A stretch of DNA of 64,000 bases from Microbacterium sp. Gd 4-13 (GCF_003095395.1 NZ_QEIJ01000007.1:1-64000); one strand, 5' to 3'; positions 16,679 to 25,769 are shown, counted from the first letter of the stretch. The notes: generated by a model not told the origin, from the sequence alone. Made by a program: numbers and translations.

Positions 16679-18631
16679 TCAGAGCGAGGCGGCGATCCGG
16701 ATCGACACCTCGGTGCCCTTGACCCGCTGCGCTTCGGCGGCGGGCGTCTGCGACTCGACCTTCGTGAACGGGTCGGGGAAGGCGTCCCAGCGGGTGTCGT
16801 ACTCGAGCGTGAAGCCCGCATTGGTGAGCGCAGCCTTCGCCTGATCGCGGGTCATGCCGACGACGTTCGGGATTGGGAAGAGCGGCGGCCCCTTCGACAC
16901 GATGAGCGTGACGGTCTCGCCCGGGCGCCAGTTGCCGCCGTCGGTGCGCCCGGCCATGTCGATGACGCGGCCCTCGTTGACCGAGGTGCTGAAGTCTTCG
17001 CGTGTGTCGCCGGAGACGACGAGACCGGCCTGCGTCAGTGTCGACGTCGCGTCTCCGATGCTGAGGCCGCGGACGTTGGGGACGGGGCCCTTCGAGACGA
17101 GGAGCGACACGGTGTCGCCCTCGAGAGCGGCGCATCCGTCGGTGCACGGCACGGCCTCCCCGCCCGCGCGCGGAATGAGCGTGGCGCCGAGCACCGTGCC
17201 CGCGTCGGCGTCGGTGAATTCTTCCGCCCGGTCGCCGACGGCGAGGTTCAGGGCGGTGATGATCCCGCTCGCCTCGTCGGCGGTGCGTCCGTTCAGCGAC
17301 TCGACCTGTTGCGGCCTCGGCCCCAGCGAGACCTGCACCGACACCGTCGACTCCTTGTCGACCCGCACGCCCGGCAGGGGGTCACTGCCGACAACGACTC
17401 CCGCGGGGATGTCGAGGTCGTAGACGTCTTGCTGCACGGCGACGAGCGATTGGGCGGCGATCGCCGCCTCGGCATCGGCGAACGAGCCGCCCTCGACGAA
17501 CGGCACGGCCACCATCGAGCCCGGTCCGGATCCGAACCACCACCCCGTGCCGGCGGCGAGGCCGGCGAGCAGGATCACGAGGGTGAACAGCCAGGCGCCG
17601 CGCGCGGTCCGTCGTCGCGTCTTGCCGCGCAGGCGCGCCGCGTTGTCGATCTCGTCGACCGTGGCGGTGGGCCCGGTCGGCGTGGCGGCGTTCGCCGGCA
17701 GCACCTTCGTGTATCCGCCGGAGTCGAAGGCCTCGTCGTCGACGGCCGTCCCCACCGCGACGGCTCGGGCGACCTGCGGGGCGACCCCGAGCTCGCGCTC
17801 GATGTCGCGCAGCCGCTGCAGCATGACCGAGGCATCGGTCGGACGGTCGTCGGGCACCTTCTCGGTCGACCACAGCACGAGCTCGTCGAGCTGCTCGGGA
17901 ACGCTGGGGTTCTTCGCGCTCGGGCGGGGGACCGAGTCGGTCGCGTGCTGGAACGCGATCTGCATGGGCTGCTCGCCCTTGTAGGGCTGCTCACCGACGA
18001 GCATCTCGTAGAGAAGGATGCCGAGGGAGTAGATGTCGCTGCGCGCATCGGCGGTGCCGCGGGTGACGAGCTCGGGTGCGAGGTAGGCGATGGTCCCCAT
18101 GAGCATGGCGCCGCTGGCAGTGTTCGCGGTGGTCGCACGCGCGAGTCCGAAGTCGCCGATCTTGATGCGGCCGTCTTCGGCGAGCAGCACGTTCTCGGGC
18201 TTCACATCGCGGTGCACGATTCCGGCCCGGTGGGCAGCAGCAAGACCCGAGAGCACGGCGTCCATGATCGTGATGGTCTGCGGAACCGTCAGGCGCTTCT
18301 GCTCGCGCATGAGCTCGCGCAGCGTGATGCCGGGCAGGTATTCCATGACGAGGTAGGCCATCTCGCCGTCCTGGCCCTGGTCGAAGACGTTGACCACGTG
18401 CGGGTCTGCCAGCCGCGCGGCCGAGCGCGCCTCTTGGATGAACCGGCTCTGGAACACGGTGTCGTCGCTCAGATGGCCGTGCATCACCTTCAGCGCGACC
18501 CTGCGCTCGAGGCGCATGTCGGTGGCCACGTACACGGTAGCCATACCGCCGCGCGCGATGCGCGCGCGAACCCGGTATCGGCCGTCGACGAGACGGCCGA
18601 TCAGCGGGTCGGTCTGCTGACTCGTGCTCAC
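16679..18631 (-). CDS. pknL: Ser/Thr protein kinase with four PASTA domains, PknL type
   Basis: A 650-residue transmembrane kinase. The kinase domain spans about 17-280: glycine loop IARGGMATVY, ATP Lys K48, catalytic HRD at 140-142, DFG at 160-162, activation-loop threonines near 168-180. The juxtamembrane region is about 281-345, with one membrane helix at about 346-366. Four extracellular PASTA repeats follow (about 374-437, 438-515, 516-581, 582-650), which in this family bind muropeptides or lipid II. The second PASTA has an insertion containing C496 and C500. Its position beside aroG and the Rv2175c-like gene identifies it as PknL; corynebacterial PknL also has PASTA repeats whereas the mycobacterial one lacks them. 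It probably links wall-precursor status to division. GTG start, leaderless layout. Confidence 0.93.
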   Translation of the reverse strand: MSTSQQTDPLIGRLVDGRYRVRARIARGGMATVYVATDMRLERRVALKVMHGHLSDDTVFQSRFIQEARSAARLADPHVVNVFDQGQDGEMAYLVMEYLPGITLRELMREQKRLTVPQTITIMDAVLSGLAAAHRAGIVHRDVKPENVLLAEDGRIKIGDFGLARATTANTASGAMLMGTIAYLAPELVTRGTADARSDIYSLGILLYEMLVGEQPYKGEQPMQIAFQHATDSVPRPSAKNPSVPEQLDELVLWSTEKVPDDRPTDASVMLQRLRDIERELGVAPQVARAVAVGTAVDDEAFDSGGYTKVLPANAATPTGPTATVDEIDNAARLRGKTRRRTARGAWLFTLVILLAGLAAGTGWWFGSGPGSMVAVPFVEGGSFADAEAAIAAQSLVAVQQDVYDLDIPAGVVVGSDPLPGVRVDKESTVSVQVSLGPRPQQVESLNGRTADEASGIITALNLAVGDRAEEFTDADAGTVLGATLIPRAGGEAVPCTDGCAALEGDTVSLLVSKGPVPNVRGLSIGDATSTLTQAGLVVSGDTREDFSTSVNEGRVIDMAGRTDGGNWRPGETVTLIVSKGPPLFPIPNVVGMTRDQAKAALTNAGFTLEYDTRWDAFPDPFTKVESQTPAAEAQRVKGTEVSIRIAASL

Positions 18632-18643
18632 GCTCAGAGTCTA
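18629..18643 (-). promoter_or_regulatory. Leaderless promoter of pknL (-10 TAGACT, N6, GTG)
   Basis: On the minus strand TAGACT (18643-18638), six bases, GTG at 18631, no ribosome site. Confidence 0.6.
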
Positions 18644-18716
18644 CGGAGCGGCTCCTGTGAGCCGGGGGAGCGGCTCACCTCCGTTATCCACCTGTGCCCG
18701 AAGCGGATGCTGCGCA

Positions 18717-19625
18717 TCACCGCAGCGCGGCGAGCCACAGGGCGGCGGGTGCCTCCCACTGCGCGTACCGCTCGGGGTAGGCCGAGATCTGCACGGCTTG
18801 CGCCGCGTCGGCGTAGCTCATGGCCTCCCACCCGGGGATGTCGAGCAGCCCTCGCGTGCGCGTGCCGTTCGGATCGGAGGAGCCGCCGTAGAAGACCCGC
18901 ACCGAGCGCGTCGGGTCGCTGATCTCGGCGGCCGACCCCCAGCCCATGCTCGGTCGCTGCTGGAACAGGCCCAGCGAGTCGCGGTCGCCCCAGTCGAGAT
19001 TGCGCAACCACGACTCCTGCATCGCCGTACCCAGTGCGATGGCGATCCCGCGCTCGGGCACGCCGAGCTCACGACCCACCCGCACGATGACCTGTGCGTT
19101 GGTGACCTGCTCGGCATCGAGTCCGTCGATGACCGGTGCCGCCGTTACCGCGGACACCGTTGCCGCGGTCACGGCGATGACCTGCCCGGGGTAGATGATC
19201 GACGAGCGGTCCAGCCCGTTCGCGGCGAGGACCGCATCGATGGTGGTGCCGTGCGTGCGGGCGATCCCGCTGATCGTGTCGCCCGCGCGGATCGTGTAGC
19301 CCGTCGCTGCGGGTGGCGCGGGAGCAGCGGCCTCGGGGGTCGGCGCGGGGGCGGGCGCAGCATCCGTGGAGCCCAGCTGGATCTTCTGACCGGGACGGAT
19401 GATCGACGACCAGCCGAGCCCGTTGGTGCGAAGCAGGTCGGCCGTGGACAGGCCGTGGCGTGCGGCGATGCCGCTGACGGTGTCGCCGGGGGCGACGGTG
19501 TAGTCGGCGGCGTGGGCCGCCTCGGGCGCGCTCGCGAGGGCGAGGGCCCCGACGAGGGCGGCGGGCAAGCCCGCGAGGGCGCTCTTCGATCCACGAAGGG
19601 CAGGGGGAGCGACAGGTCGACGCAT
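18717..19625 (-). CDS. Secreted LysM protein with lysozyme-like domain
   Basis: A 302-residue exported cell-wall protein. It has a signal peptide (about 1-40, ending EAAHAA) and two LysM peptidoglycan-binding repeats (about 42-85 and 109-152, both with the GDT and PGQ marks) joined by an Ala/Pro linker. The C-terminal domain (about 170-302) has TAMQESWLRNLDWGDRDSLGLFQQRP, where E204 and the SLGLFQQ segment resemble the catalytic Glu region of lytic-transglycosylase/lysozyme folds. A role as peptidoglycan hydrolase is likely but unproven. The start at 19625 begins the signal peptide; the longer frame upstream is not protein-like. Upstream on this strand is a perfect TTGACA (19679-19674). It lies beside pknL, whose PASTA domains may sense its products. 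Confidence 0.8.
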   Translation of the reverse strand: MRRPVAPPALRGSKSALAGLPAALVGALALASAPEAAHAADYTVAPGDTVSGIAARHGLSTADLLRTNGLGWSSIIRPGQKIQLGSTDAAPAPAPTPEAAAPAPPAATGYTIRAGDTISGIARTHGTTIDAVLAANGLDRSSIIYPGQVIAVTAATVSAVTAAPVIDGLDAEQVTNAQVIVRVGRELGVPERGIAIALGTAMQESWLRNLDWGDRDSLGLFQQRPSMGWGSAAEISDPTRSVRVFYGGSSDPNGTRTRGLLDIPGWEAMSYADAAQAVQISAYPERYAQWEAPAALWLAALR

Positions 19626-19755
19626 GGGGGGGACATCCGTTCTTCCGACTCCGGGTACCGTGTCACGGATGTGTACGTGTGTCAACGGAAGTGGCGCATG
19701 GGGCTGATGTGAAAGCCGGGGCCCACGTGCGGCGGAGGACTCCGCGTACGGATGA

Positions 19756-19770
19756 GATAGTGGCATCGTG
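19756..19770 (+). promoter_or_regulatory. Leaderless promoter of the Rv2175c-like gene (-10 GATAGT, N6, GTG)
   Basis: GATAGT (19756-19761), six bases, GTG at 19768. Same geometry as the other leaderless genes but with G in place of the first T. Confidence 0.5.
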
Positions 19771-20109
19771 AGCGGTGCGACCTACGAAACGACCTGGCTG
19801 TCCCTTCCCGAGCTGGTGGAGGCGACGGGCGAGACGCTCAGCCGCGTCCGGAGAATGCTCGACGAGCGTCAGCTCGTCGGCACGCGACGAGACGGCAAGC
19901 TGCTCGTCCCCTCGGTGTTCCTCGTCGACGGCGAGCCGCTCGGATCGCTGCGCGGCACGCTGATCGTGCTGCACGACCGCGGGTTCACCGACGACGAGGC
20001 GATCGAGTGGTTGCTCTCCCCGGAGGAGTCCATCGGCGTCTCGCCGATCGAGTCCCTGCTCGCCGGGCGCAAGAGCGAAGTGCGTCGCGTCGCGCAGTCG
20101 CTCGGCTGA
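19768..20109 (+). CDS. Rv2175c-like DNA-binding protein
   Basis: A 113-residue protein of the Rv2175c family: a winged helix-turn-helix (about 10-60; LSLPELVEATGETLSRVRRMLDERQL) and a short C-terminal helical part (FTDDEAIEWLLSPEESIGVSPIESLLAGR). In M. tuberculosis Rv2175c binds DNA and is phosphorylated by PknL, whose gene is adjacent there. Here the two are separated only by the LysM gene, and the local order aroG-pknL-Rv2175c-polyprenyl synthase is kept. It converges with the polyprenyl synthase gene, the stops being 13 bases apart. Phosphorylation in this organism is inference. Confidence 0.85.
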   Translation: MSGATYETTWLSLPELVEATGETLSRVRRMLDERQLVGTRRDGKLLVPSVFLVDGEPLGSLRGTLIVLHDRGFTDDEAIEWLLSPEESIGVSPIESLLAGRKSEVRRVAQSLG

Positions 20110-20122
20110 TCCCGGCGGCGGT

Positions 20123-21220
20123 TCAGGCAGACCGGGTCGTGGCCGCGCGAGCGAGATCGCGCAGCTCGCCCACCGCGGCGTTGCCGAGGCGTGCACCCGA
20201 GAGTGCGCGGTCGGCGGTGCGCGCGTAGTCGGCGATCAGTTCTTCGACGCGATCGAGCGCCCCGGTCTCGACGATCGTCTGCTGCAGCGAGGCGATCTGC
20301 CCGTCGTCCAGGGTCGGATCGCCGATGAGTTCGTCGAACACCCGGCGCGAACCCGCGGACAGGCCTTCGCGGGCGTAGGCCACGAGCACGGTGCGCTTGC
20401 CCTCGCGCAGGTCGTCTCCCGACGGCTTGCCGGTCACGGCCGCGTCGCCGAAGACGCCGAGCACGTCGTCGCGCAGCTGGAACGCCATTCCCACCGGGTG
20501 GCCGAACGCCGAGAGCGCGTCGTGCTGCGCTTCGTCTGCTTCGCCCAGGGCGGCGCCGATGAGCAGGGGCTGCTGGATGCTGTACCGCGCCGACTTGAAC
20601 GATGCCACCCGCAGCGCGCGTTCCGCGTGGTGCTCATCGGGTTGGCGGACGAACGCCGATTCCTCCGCGATGTCGAGGAACTGCCCGATGGTGACGTCGC
20701 GGCGCATGCGCGCGTATTCGGCGCGGGCCGATGCCGCGGCCGCGGGGGGCCGCGTGGCGAGTCCTTCCTCGAGCAGGTCGTCGCTCCACGCCACGAGCAG
20801 GTCGCCGAGCAGGATCGCACCGGAGCGGCCGAAGGCGGCGGCGTCGCCGTGCCAGCCCGATTCGCGGTGCACGGATTCGAGGGCACGATGGGTCGCGGGG
20901 CGTCCGCGACGGGTGTCGGAGTTGTCGATGATGTCGTCGTGCACCAGGGCGGCGGCGTGGAAGATCTCCAGCGACGCGGCGGCGGCGATGATGCCGTCGG
21001 GGGCGGATGCGGCGGGGCGCCCGCCTGCCTCGACGACGGCCCGCCAGCCGGTCAGGCAGAAACGGGCGCGGAGGCGCTTGCCGCCGCGGAGCGCATCGGC
21101 GGCGACGTCGACGAAACGGCCCGCCTCGTCGCCCATCTCGTCGGAAGAGCGGGTCTGCGAACCCACGAAGTTGTCGAGTCGCTGGGAAACAGCCTCGATG
21201 GGATCCGGGGAGGGCAGCAC
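20123..21220 (-). CDS. Polyprenyl diphosphate synthase (IdsA-like)
   Basis: A 365-residue trans-prenyltransferase that extends isoprenyl diphosphates with IPP, for quinone, carotenoid or carrier-lipid precursors. The first Asp-rich motif is DDIIDNSD (D95, D96, D99) followed by RRG, and the second is DDVLGVFGD (D251, D252). The GGKRLRARF start of the domain is also present. The chain-length-determining residues before the first motif (IFHAAALVHDD) lack bulky aromatic pairs, so a product of medium length is possible, but this cannot be fixed from sequence. It occupies the place of idsA2 (Rv2173). It starts at GTG 21220, six bases after TAGGCT. Confidence 0.9.
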   Translation of the reverse strand: MLPSPDPIEAVSQRLDNFVGSQTRSSDEMGDEAGRFVDVAADALRGGKRLRARFCLTGWRAVVEAGGRPAASAPDGIIAAAASLEIFHAAALVHDDIIDNSDTRRGRPATHRALESVHRESGWHGDAAAFGRSGAILLGDLLVAWSDDLLEEGLATRPPAAAASARAEYARMRRDVTIGQFLDIAEESAFVRQPDEHHAERALRVASFKSARYSIQQPLLIGAALGEADEAQHDALSAFGHPVGMAFQLRDDVLGVFGDAAVTGKPSGDDLREGKRTVLVAYAREGLSAGSRRVFDELIGDPTLDDGQIASLQQTIVETGALDRVEELIADYARTADRALSGARLGNAAVGELRDLARAATTRSA

Positions 21221-21232
21221 GGGCCTAGCCTA
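21218..21232 (-). promoter_or_regulatory. Leaderless promoter of the polyprenyl synthase (-10 TAGGCT, N6, GTG)
   Basis: On the minus strand TAGGCT (21232-21227), six bases, GTG at 21220. It is divergent from the promoter of the DUF3040 gene. Confidence 0.55.
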
Positions 21233-21249
21233 GTGATCAGCGGCACGCG

Positions 21250-21255
21250 TACAAT
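21250..21255 (+). promoter_or_regulatory. -10 element of the DUF3040 gene
   Basis: TACAAT lies 28 bases before the ATG at 21284, which has its own AAGAGGGGG ribosome site. No clear -35 box. Confidence 0.45.
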
Positions 21256-21283
21256 CGATGCCACGAGGACAAGAGGGGGATGC

Positions 21284-21670
21284 ATGCCACTGTCAGAGCA
21301 GGAGCAGCGTCTGCTGGACGAGATGGAACGCCATCTCATGCGAAACGACGCCGATGTCGTCACGGCCCCGGGCCGTGCCCTCAGCTATCGGAACATCGTC
21401 TACGGCACGATCCTCGTGCTCGTCGGGATCGGCGCCCTCATCGCGGGCGTCGCGATCAACGTGCAGGCCGCGAGCATCGCGGTGGGTGTGATCGGCTTCG
21501 CCGTCATGCTCGGGGGAGTCATCCTCGCCCTGACGCCGCTTCGCGGATCGGCCCCGTCCCCGACCTCTCCGACGGCCGCCCCGTCGGCCGGCGCCTCGAA
21601 ATCCCGCGCCGGCTCGTCGTTCATGGACCGGATGAACGACCGCTGGGATCGCCGTAACGATCCCTCCTAA
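21284..21670 (+). CDS. DUF3040 membrane protein (Rv2169c-like)
   Basis: A 128-residue small membrane protein. The N-terminal cytoplasmic helix LSEQEQRLLDEMERHL is the DUF3040 signature, followed by two membrane helices (about 43-63 and 66-90) and a Ser/Pro/Ala-rich then Arg/Asp-rich tail. Members are found just upstream of mraZ throughout actinobacteria (Rv2169c in M. tuberculosis); the function is unknown, and the position suggests a link to the envelope. The ATG at 21284 has AAGAGGGGG at 21271-21279. Two terminators follow, so it is not cotranscribed with the dcw genes. Confidence 0.88.
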   Translation: MPLSEQEQRLLDEMERHLMRNDADVVTAPGRALSYRNIVYGTILVLVGIGALIAGVAINVQAASIAVGVIGFAVMLGGVILALTPLRGSAPSPTSPTAAPSAGASKSRAGSSFMDRMNDRWDRRNDPS

Positions 21671-21681
21671 TCCACCCTGAG

Positions 21682-21714
21682 AAACCCCGACTCTGCGGAG
21701 TCGGGGTTTTTCTT
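21682..21714 (+). terminator. Intrinsic terminator after the DUF3040 gene
   Basis: Stem of 11-12 bp (core CCCCGACTC / GAGTCGGGG) with loop TGCG, followed by TTTTTCTTT: a textbook intrinsic terminator. Confidence 0.95.
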
Positions 21715-21758
21715 TGCCCGGATCTTCCTCCACGATCCTCCCCGCACCTCCCTCTGCG

Positions 21759-21787
21759 AACCCCCGCCCCGGAACGGCGGGGGTTTT
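21759..21787 (+). terminator. Second tandem terminator before mraZ
   Basis: AACCCCCGCC (21759-21768) and GGCGGGGGTT (21776-21785) form a perfect 10-bp stem with a 7-base loop, continuing into TTTT. It backs up the first terminator and insulates the dcw promoter. Confidence 0.85.
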
Positions 21788-21863
21788 CCGCGTTCCGGGG
21801 TGCGCAGCATCCGCGTACCACATGGCCGAACTTCCCCGGAATATCGCCGGACATGATGGTCAA

Positions 21864-21889
21864 GTGGAGGAGAGTGGAGTAAAGTGGGG
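21864..21889 (+). promoter_or_regulatory. MraZ operator: three GTGGRG boxes at 10-bp spacing
   Basis: GTGGAG (21864), GTGGAG (21874) and GTGGGG (21884) stand in direct repeat exactly one helical turn apart, 36-61 bases before the mraZ start. MraZ binds direct TGGG-type repeats of about 10-bp period upstream of its own gene, so this is the expected autoregulatory site. Confidence 0.85.
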
Positions 21890-21924
21890 AACACTTCGCA
21901 GGCCGGACGAAGGGGGGAGAGCGG

Positions 21925-22356
21925 ATGCTGCTCGGCACGCACACCCCCAAGCTCGACGACAAAGGGCGCGTCATCCTTCCGGCGAAGTTCCGCGACGACC
22001 TGAGCGGCGGCGTGGTGGTGACGCGTGGGCAGGAGCGCTGCCTCTACGTGTTCAGCGAGGCGGAGTTCGAGCGGGTGCACGAGCGCATCCGCGAGGCGCC
22101 GCTCAGCAACAAGCAGGCTCGCGACTTCCTGCGCATGTTCCTCTCGGGGGCCAGCGCCGAGAAGCCCGACAGCCAGAACCGGATCACGGTGCCGCCGGCA
22201 CTGCGCACCTACGCCGGGCTCGAGCGCGAGCTCGTCGTGACCGGAGTCGGCGCCCACGCCGAGATCTGGAACGCCGACGCGTGGAACGCCTACGCCGAAG
22301 CGAACGAAGACACGTATTCCGAGATGGGGCAGGAGGTGATCCCGGGCTTGTTCTGA
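21925..22356 (+). CDS. mraZ: Transcriptional regulator MraZ
   Basis: A 143-residue DNA-binding protein with two AbrB-like half-domains: [17 protein letters not shown] at the N-terminus, and the second one starting at [20 protein letters not shown]. MraZ forms rings that bind repeats upstream of mraZ and control the dcw operon. The three GTGGRG boxes upstream fit. Strong AGGGGGGAGA ribosome site (21911-21920). It heads the cluster, with rsmH 101 bp downstream. Confidence 0.95.
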   Translation: MLLGTHTPKLDDKGRVILPAKFRDDLSGGVVVTRGQERCLYVFSEAEFERVHERIREAPLSNKQARDFLRMFLSGASAEKPDSQNRITVPPALRTYAGLERELVVTGVGAHAEIWNADAWNAYAEANEDTYSEMGQEVIPGLF

Positions 22357-22457
22357 TCCTCGGCCGTGATTCCCAGCCGCTCGCCCTGACGCACTTCCCC
22401 CGCGCCAGGTCGATGCGGAGGGGGATCAGGGTCCGGGACCACGAAGCCCTTCTTCCC

Positions 22458-23411
22458 ATGGAAGCTCGCGATCTCCACACCCCCGTCCTCCTCGACCGCT
22501 GCGTCGAGCTCCTCGCCCCCGCCCTCGAGCGCGACGGAGCCGTCTTCGTCGATGCGACCCTCGGCATGGGAGGGCACTCCGAGGCGTTCCTCGAGCGCTT
22601 CCCCGGCGTCCGGCTCATCGGCCTCGACCGCGACACCGACGCCCTGCGCATCGCCGGTGACCGCCTCGCGCCCTTCGGCGACCGGGTGACACTCGTGCAC
22701 ACGGTCTACGACGGCATCGCCGAGGCGATCGCGTCGGCGGGCGCCGACCGCGTGGACGGGATCCTCTTCGACCTCGGCGTCTCGTCGCTGCAGCTCGACC
22801 TGGCCGACCGCGGTTTCGCCTACGCGCAGGACGCCCCGCTCGATATGCGGATGGATCAGAGCGGGGGAGTGACGGCGGCCGAGATCCTCGCAACCTACGG
22901 CGAAGGCGCGCTCCGACGCATCTTCGAGCGCTACGGCGAGGAGAAGCTCGCCGCGCGCTACGCCCGGGCGATCATCGCGGCGCGTCAGCAGGAGCCCATC
23001 CTTCGGTCGGGGCGCCTCGTCTCGATCCTCCACGACGCGACCCCCGCGGCCGTCCAGCGCGCGGGGCACCCCGCCAAGCGCGTCTTCCAGGCGCTGCGCA
23101 TCGAGGTCAACCAGGAGCTCTCCGTGCTCGAGCGGGCGATGCCCGCCGCGCTCGACGCGCTTGCGGTGGGCGGGCGCATCGTCGTCATGGCCTATCAGTC
23201 GCTCGAAGACCGGCTGGTCAAGCACGTGCTGGCGGATGCTGCAGCCTCGACCGCCCCGCGCGGACTCCCCGTCGAGCTCCCCGAGCACACCCCCCGTTTC
23301 CGCCTGCTGGTCAAAGGCGCGGAGATCGCGAGCGACGAAGAACGCGCACGAAATCCCCGAGCCACACCGGTGCGTCTGCGCGCCGCCGAACGATTGAAGG
23401 AGGCCGCATGA
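22458..23411 (+). CDS. rsmH: 16S rRNA (cytosine-1402-N4) methyltransferase
   Basis: A 317-residue SAM-dependent enzyme (also called MraW) that methylates the decoding site of 16S r[16 protein letters not shown] opens the fold, [10 protein letters not shown] is the SAM loop, [11 protein letters not shown] and DAPLDMRMD are the catalytic region, and [17 protein letters not shown] is the conserved C-terminal helix. The ATG at 22458 was chosen because the conserved HTPVLL follows directly; an in-frame ATG at 22413 adds 15 unusual residues and neither has a good ribosome site. Its end overlaps the start of the ftsL-like gene by 4 bases (ATGA). Confidence 0.93.
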   Translation: MEARDLHTPVLLDRCVELLAPALERDGAVFVDATLGMGGHSEAFLERFPGVRLIGLDRDTDALRIAGDRLAPFGDRVTLVHTVYDGIAEAIASAGADRVDGILFDLGVSSLQLDLADRGFAYAQDAPLDMRMDQSGGVTAAEILATYGEGALRRIFERYGEEKLAARYARAIIAARQQEPILRSGRLVSILHDATPAAVQRAGHPAKRVFQALRIEVNQELSVLERAMPAALDALAVGGRIVVMAYQSLEDRLVKHVLADAAASTAPRGLPVELPEHTPRFRLLVKGAEIASDEERARNPRATPVRLRAAERLKEAA

Positions 23412-23980
23412 GCGATCTCGCCTACGAGCTCTTCCCGGCCTCACCGCGCCGCGTCGAGAATCCCGAACGACGTCTCCGCCCGCTCGAAGCGCCGAAGCGT
23501 CGTCGTCGGCCCAAGCTCGCGTACGGCATCATCGCCGTCGCCGGCGCCGTGGCGATCGCGCTGGCGCAGATGACGTTCTCGATCCTCACCACTCAGGGCA
23601 CGTTCGAGGTCGCCGCGCTCAACCAGCAGCAGCGCGACCTGAACTACGAGAAGCAGATGCTCTACGACGAGGTCGCCGGCCTCGGCTCGCCCCAATACCT
23701 CGCCGCGAACGCGTCGGCGCTGGGCATGGTGGTCGCCGACACGCCTTCCTACCTCCGACTCAGCGACGGCGCGCTGATCGGGGCGGGCCAGCCCGCGTCG
23801 GGCACCTCCTCCGTCGACGCGATCGGCCGCGGGGCGGTGCAGAACGCCCTCATCGCCGACACCCCGCTCGTCACGGCGCCCGACGCCACGATCCAGGGAG
23901 CGCCCATGGCCGAATCGACGGGCGATTCCGCGACACCCCCGCCCATCGCCGACGGTCTGCCGACTCCGGCGACACGCTAG
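23408..23980 (+). CDS. FtsL-like septum protein
   Basis: A 190-residue bitopic membrane protein with a short cytoplasmic part rich in Arg and Lys, one membrane helix (about 38-60, [20 protein letters not shown]), a coiled-coil segment ([23 protein letters not shown]), then the [15 protein letters not shown] element common to FtsL/DivIC-type proteins and a low-complexity tail. Size, topology and position between rsmH and ftsI identify it as the FtsL-type partner of the FtsQ-FtsB-FtsL complex (Rv2164c position). Sequence similarity is weak in this family, so the call rests mostly on context. It overlaps rsmH by 4 bases. Confidence 0.8.
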   Translation: MSDLAYELFPASPRRVENPERRLRPLEAPKRRRRPKLAYGIIAVAGAVAIALAQMTFSILTTQGTFEVAALNQQQRDLNYEKQMLYDEVAGLGSPQYLAANASALGMVVADTPSYLRLSDGALIGAGQPASGTSSVDAIGRGAVQNALIADTPLVTAPDATIQGAPMAESTGDSATPPPIADGLPTPATR

Positions 23981-23984
23981 CTCC

Positions 23985-25769
23985 ATGACGACGCGCAGCA
24001 CTCGCAGTTCACGCCGTCGCACGGTGGTCGCCCTCTCGGTCGTCCTCGCTGTGCTCATCGTCTTCGTCGTGCGACTCGTCGACATCCAGGTCGTCAACGC
24101 GCGCGAGCACATCGACGACTCGCTCGCCCTCGGGTTCGGCGCCTCGCAGACCCTCTACGGGGCGCGGGGCGAGATCGTCGACGAGAACGGCGACACGCTC
24201 GCCGGCAGCATCCTGCTCTACGACGCCCAGCTCGACCCGATGCTCGCGCAGGACGGCATCACCCGCAAGGACGAGAACGGCAAGCCCGTCAAGGTCTCCT
24301 GGCCCGACCTCGCGGCGCAGATGGCGCAGATCACCGGTCAGACGGCCGAGGAGGTCGAGAAGATCGTCACCGACGCCCTCGCCGTGAACGAGGAGTCGCG
24401 CTGGGCCTACCTCAAGCAGGGAATCACCACCGAGCAGCGCCTCGCGCTGGCCGACCTCGGTGCGCCCTTCCTGACCTTCGTGACGCACCCTGCCCGCACG
24501 TACCCCGACGGTGCGGTCGGCGGCAACCTCGTCGGGTTCGTCGGCCGCGACGGCGAGGCGCTCGCGGGTCTGGAACTGGCGCAGAACACCTGCCTCTCGT
24601 CGGAGAACGGCACGCGGAAATACCAGCGCGGCAAGGACGGCGTCATCCTGCCCGGCACCCAGGTGGACGACCCCGCCGTAGATGGAGGCACCCTCCAACT
24701 CACGATCAACCGCGACCTGCAGTGGTACCTGACGCAGCTGATCGCCGAGCAGGCGCAGAACGTCGGAGCGAAATCGGGAACCATCACCGTCGTCGACGCG
24801 AAGACCGGCAAGGTGCGCGCCGCCGCCGAGTGGCCCACCGTCGATCCGAACGCCTACGACGCCTCTGCCCCGGAGGACAGGTACAGCCGCATCTTCTCAG
24901 GGACGTTCGAGCCCGGCTCGACGTTCAAGGCGCTCACCGCCGCGATCGCGATCGATGCGGGGGGACAGAACCCCGGGTCGACGGTGACGGCCGCCAACCG
25001 CGAGACGTTCCCGAACGGCGCGACCGTGCGCGACCCCACGGCGCACCCCACGAACAACTACACCCTGACCGGGGTTCTCATCGATTCGTCGAACGTGGGT
25101 ATCTCGAAGTTCGGCGACACCGTCTCGGCGCAGACGCGCTACGACTACCTGAAGAGCTTCGGCATCGGCGGGAGTGAGAACTTCGGGCTCGGCCAGGGGA
25201 TCGGTGAACTGCGCACCCCTGACACGTGGGACAACCAGACCTTTTACAACACGAACTTCGGTCAGGGGCTCACCACGACCGTCCCCGAGCTCGTCGGCGC
25301 GTATCAGACCCTCGCGAACGGCGGGACGCGCATGCCTCTGTCGATCGTCGAGGGGTGCACCGCCTCGGACGGCACCGTCACCGACGTTCCGGATGCGACC
25401 GGTCAGCAGGTCGTCTCCCCGACGGCGGCGGACGACGTGTCACTGATGCTGGAGAACGTCGCCACCCAGGGCTCGCTCGCCAAGCAGGTGGCCGTACCCG
25501 GATACCGGCTCGCGGTGAAGACCGGAACCGGTGAGAAGAGCGATGGCATGGGCGGCTACAAGGCCGGCGCGTACTTCACGACGATGATCGGATTCGCCCC
25601 CGCGGAGGACCCGCAGTACGTCGTCGCCGTCACCCTCGACGAGCCCGTGACGGTAAAGTCGTCTGCGGCCAACGCGCCCGCATTCCAGAAGGCCATGACG
25701 CAGGTCCTCAAGACCTACCGCGTCATGCCGTCGGAATCGGAGACCCCCGAACTGCCCAAGTTCGGCTGA
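23985..25769 (+). CDS. ftsI: Septal transpeptidase FtsI (class B PBP)
   Basis: A 594-residue monofunctional transpeptidase that crosslinks septal peptidoglycan with FtsW. One N-terminal membrane helix (about 13-33), a pedestal domain (RGEIVDENGDTLA, about 61-73) and the penicillin-binding domain: active-site Ser S312 in STFK (312-315), SxN at 368-370, KTG at 512-514. Length and order are normal. It follows the ftsL-like gene by 4 bases with no clear ribosome site. The next gene, 20 bp on, is murF: the murE that usually lies between is absent. Confidence 0.95.
   Translation: MTTRSTRSSRRRTVVALSVVLAVLIVFVVRLVDIQVVNAREHIDDSLALGFGASQTLYGARGEIVDENGDTLAGSILLYDAQLDPMLAQDGITRKDENGKPVKVSWPDLAAQMAQITGQTAEEVEKIVTDALAVNEESRWAYLKQGITTEQRLALADLGAPFLTFVTHPARTYPDGAVGGNLVGFVGRDGEALAGLELAQNTCLSSENGTRKYQRGKDGVILPGTQVDDPAVDGGTLQLTINRDLQWYLTQLIAEQAQNVGAKSGTITVVDAKTGKVRAAAEWPTVDPNAYDASAPEDRYSRIFSGTFEPGSTFKALTAAIAIDAGGQNPGSTVTAANRETFPNGATVRDPTAHPTNNYTLTGVLIDSSNVGISKFGDTVSAQTRYDYLKSFGIGGSENFGLGQGIGELRTPDTWDNQTFYNTNFGQGLTTTVPELVGAYQTLANGGTRMPLSIVEGCTASDGTVTDVPDATGQQVVSPTAADDVSLMLENVATQGSLAKQVAVPGYRLAVKTGTGEKSDGMGGYKAGAYFTTMIGFAPAEDPQYVVAVTLDEPVTVKSSAANAPAFQKAMTQVLKTYRVMPSESETPELPKFG

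Noticed and set aside
22413..22460. Alternative ATG for rsmH 15 codons upstream
   Set aside because: The extra residues are unlike family N-termini and there is no proper ribosome site; the shorter start places HTPVLL near the beginning as in relatives.
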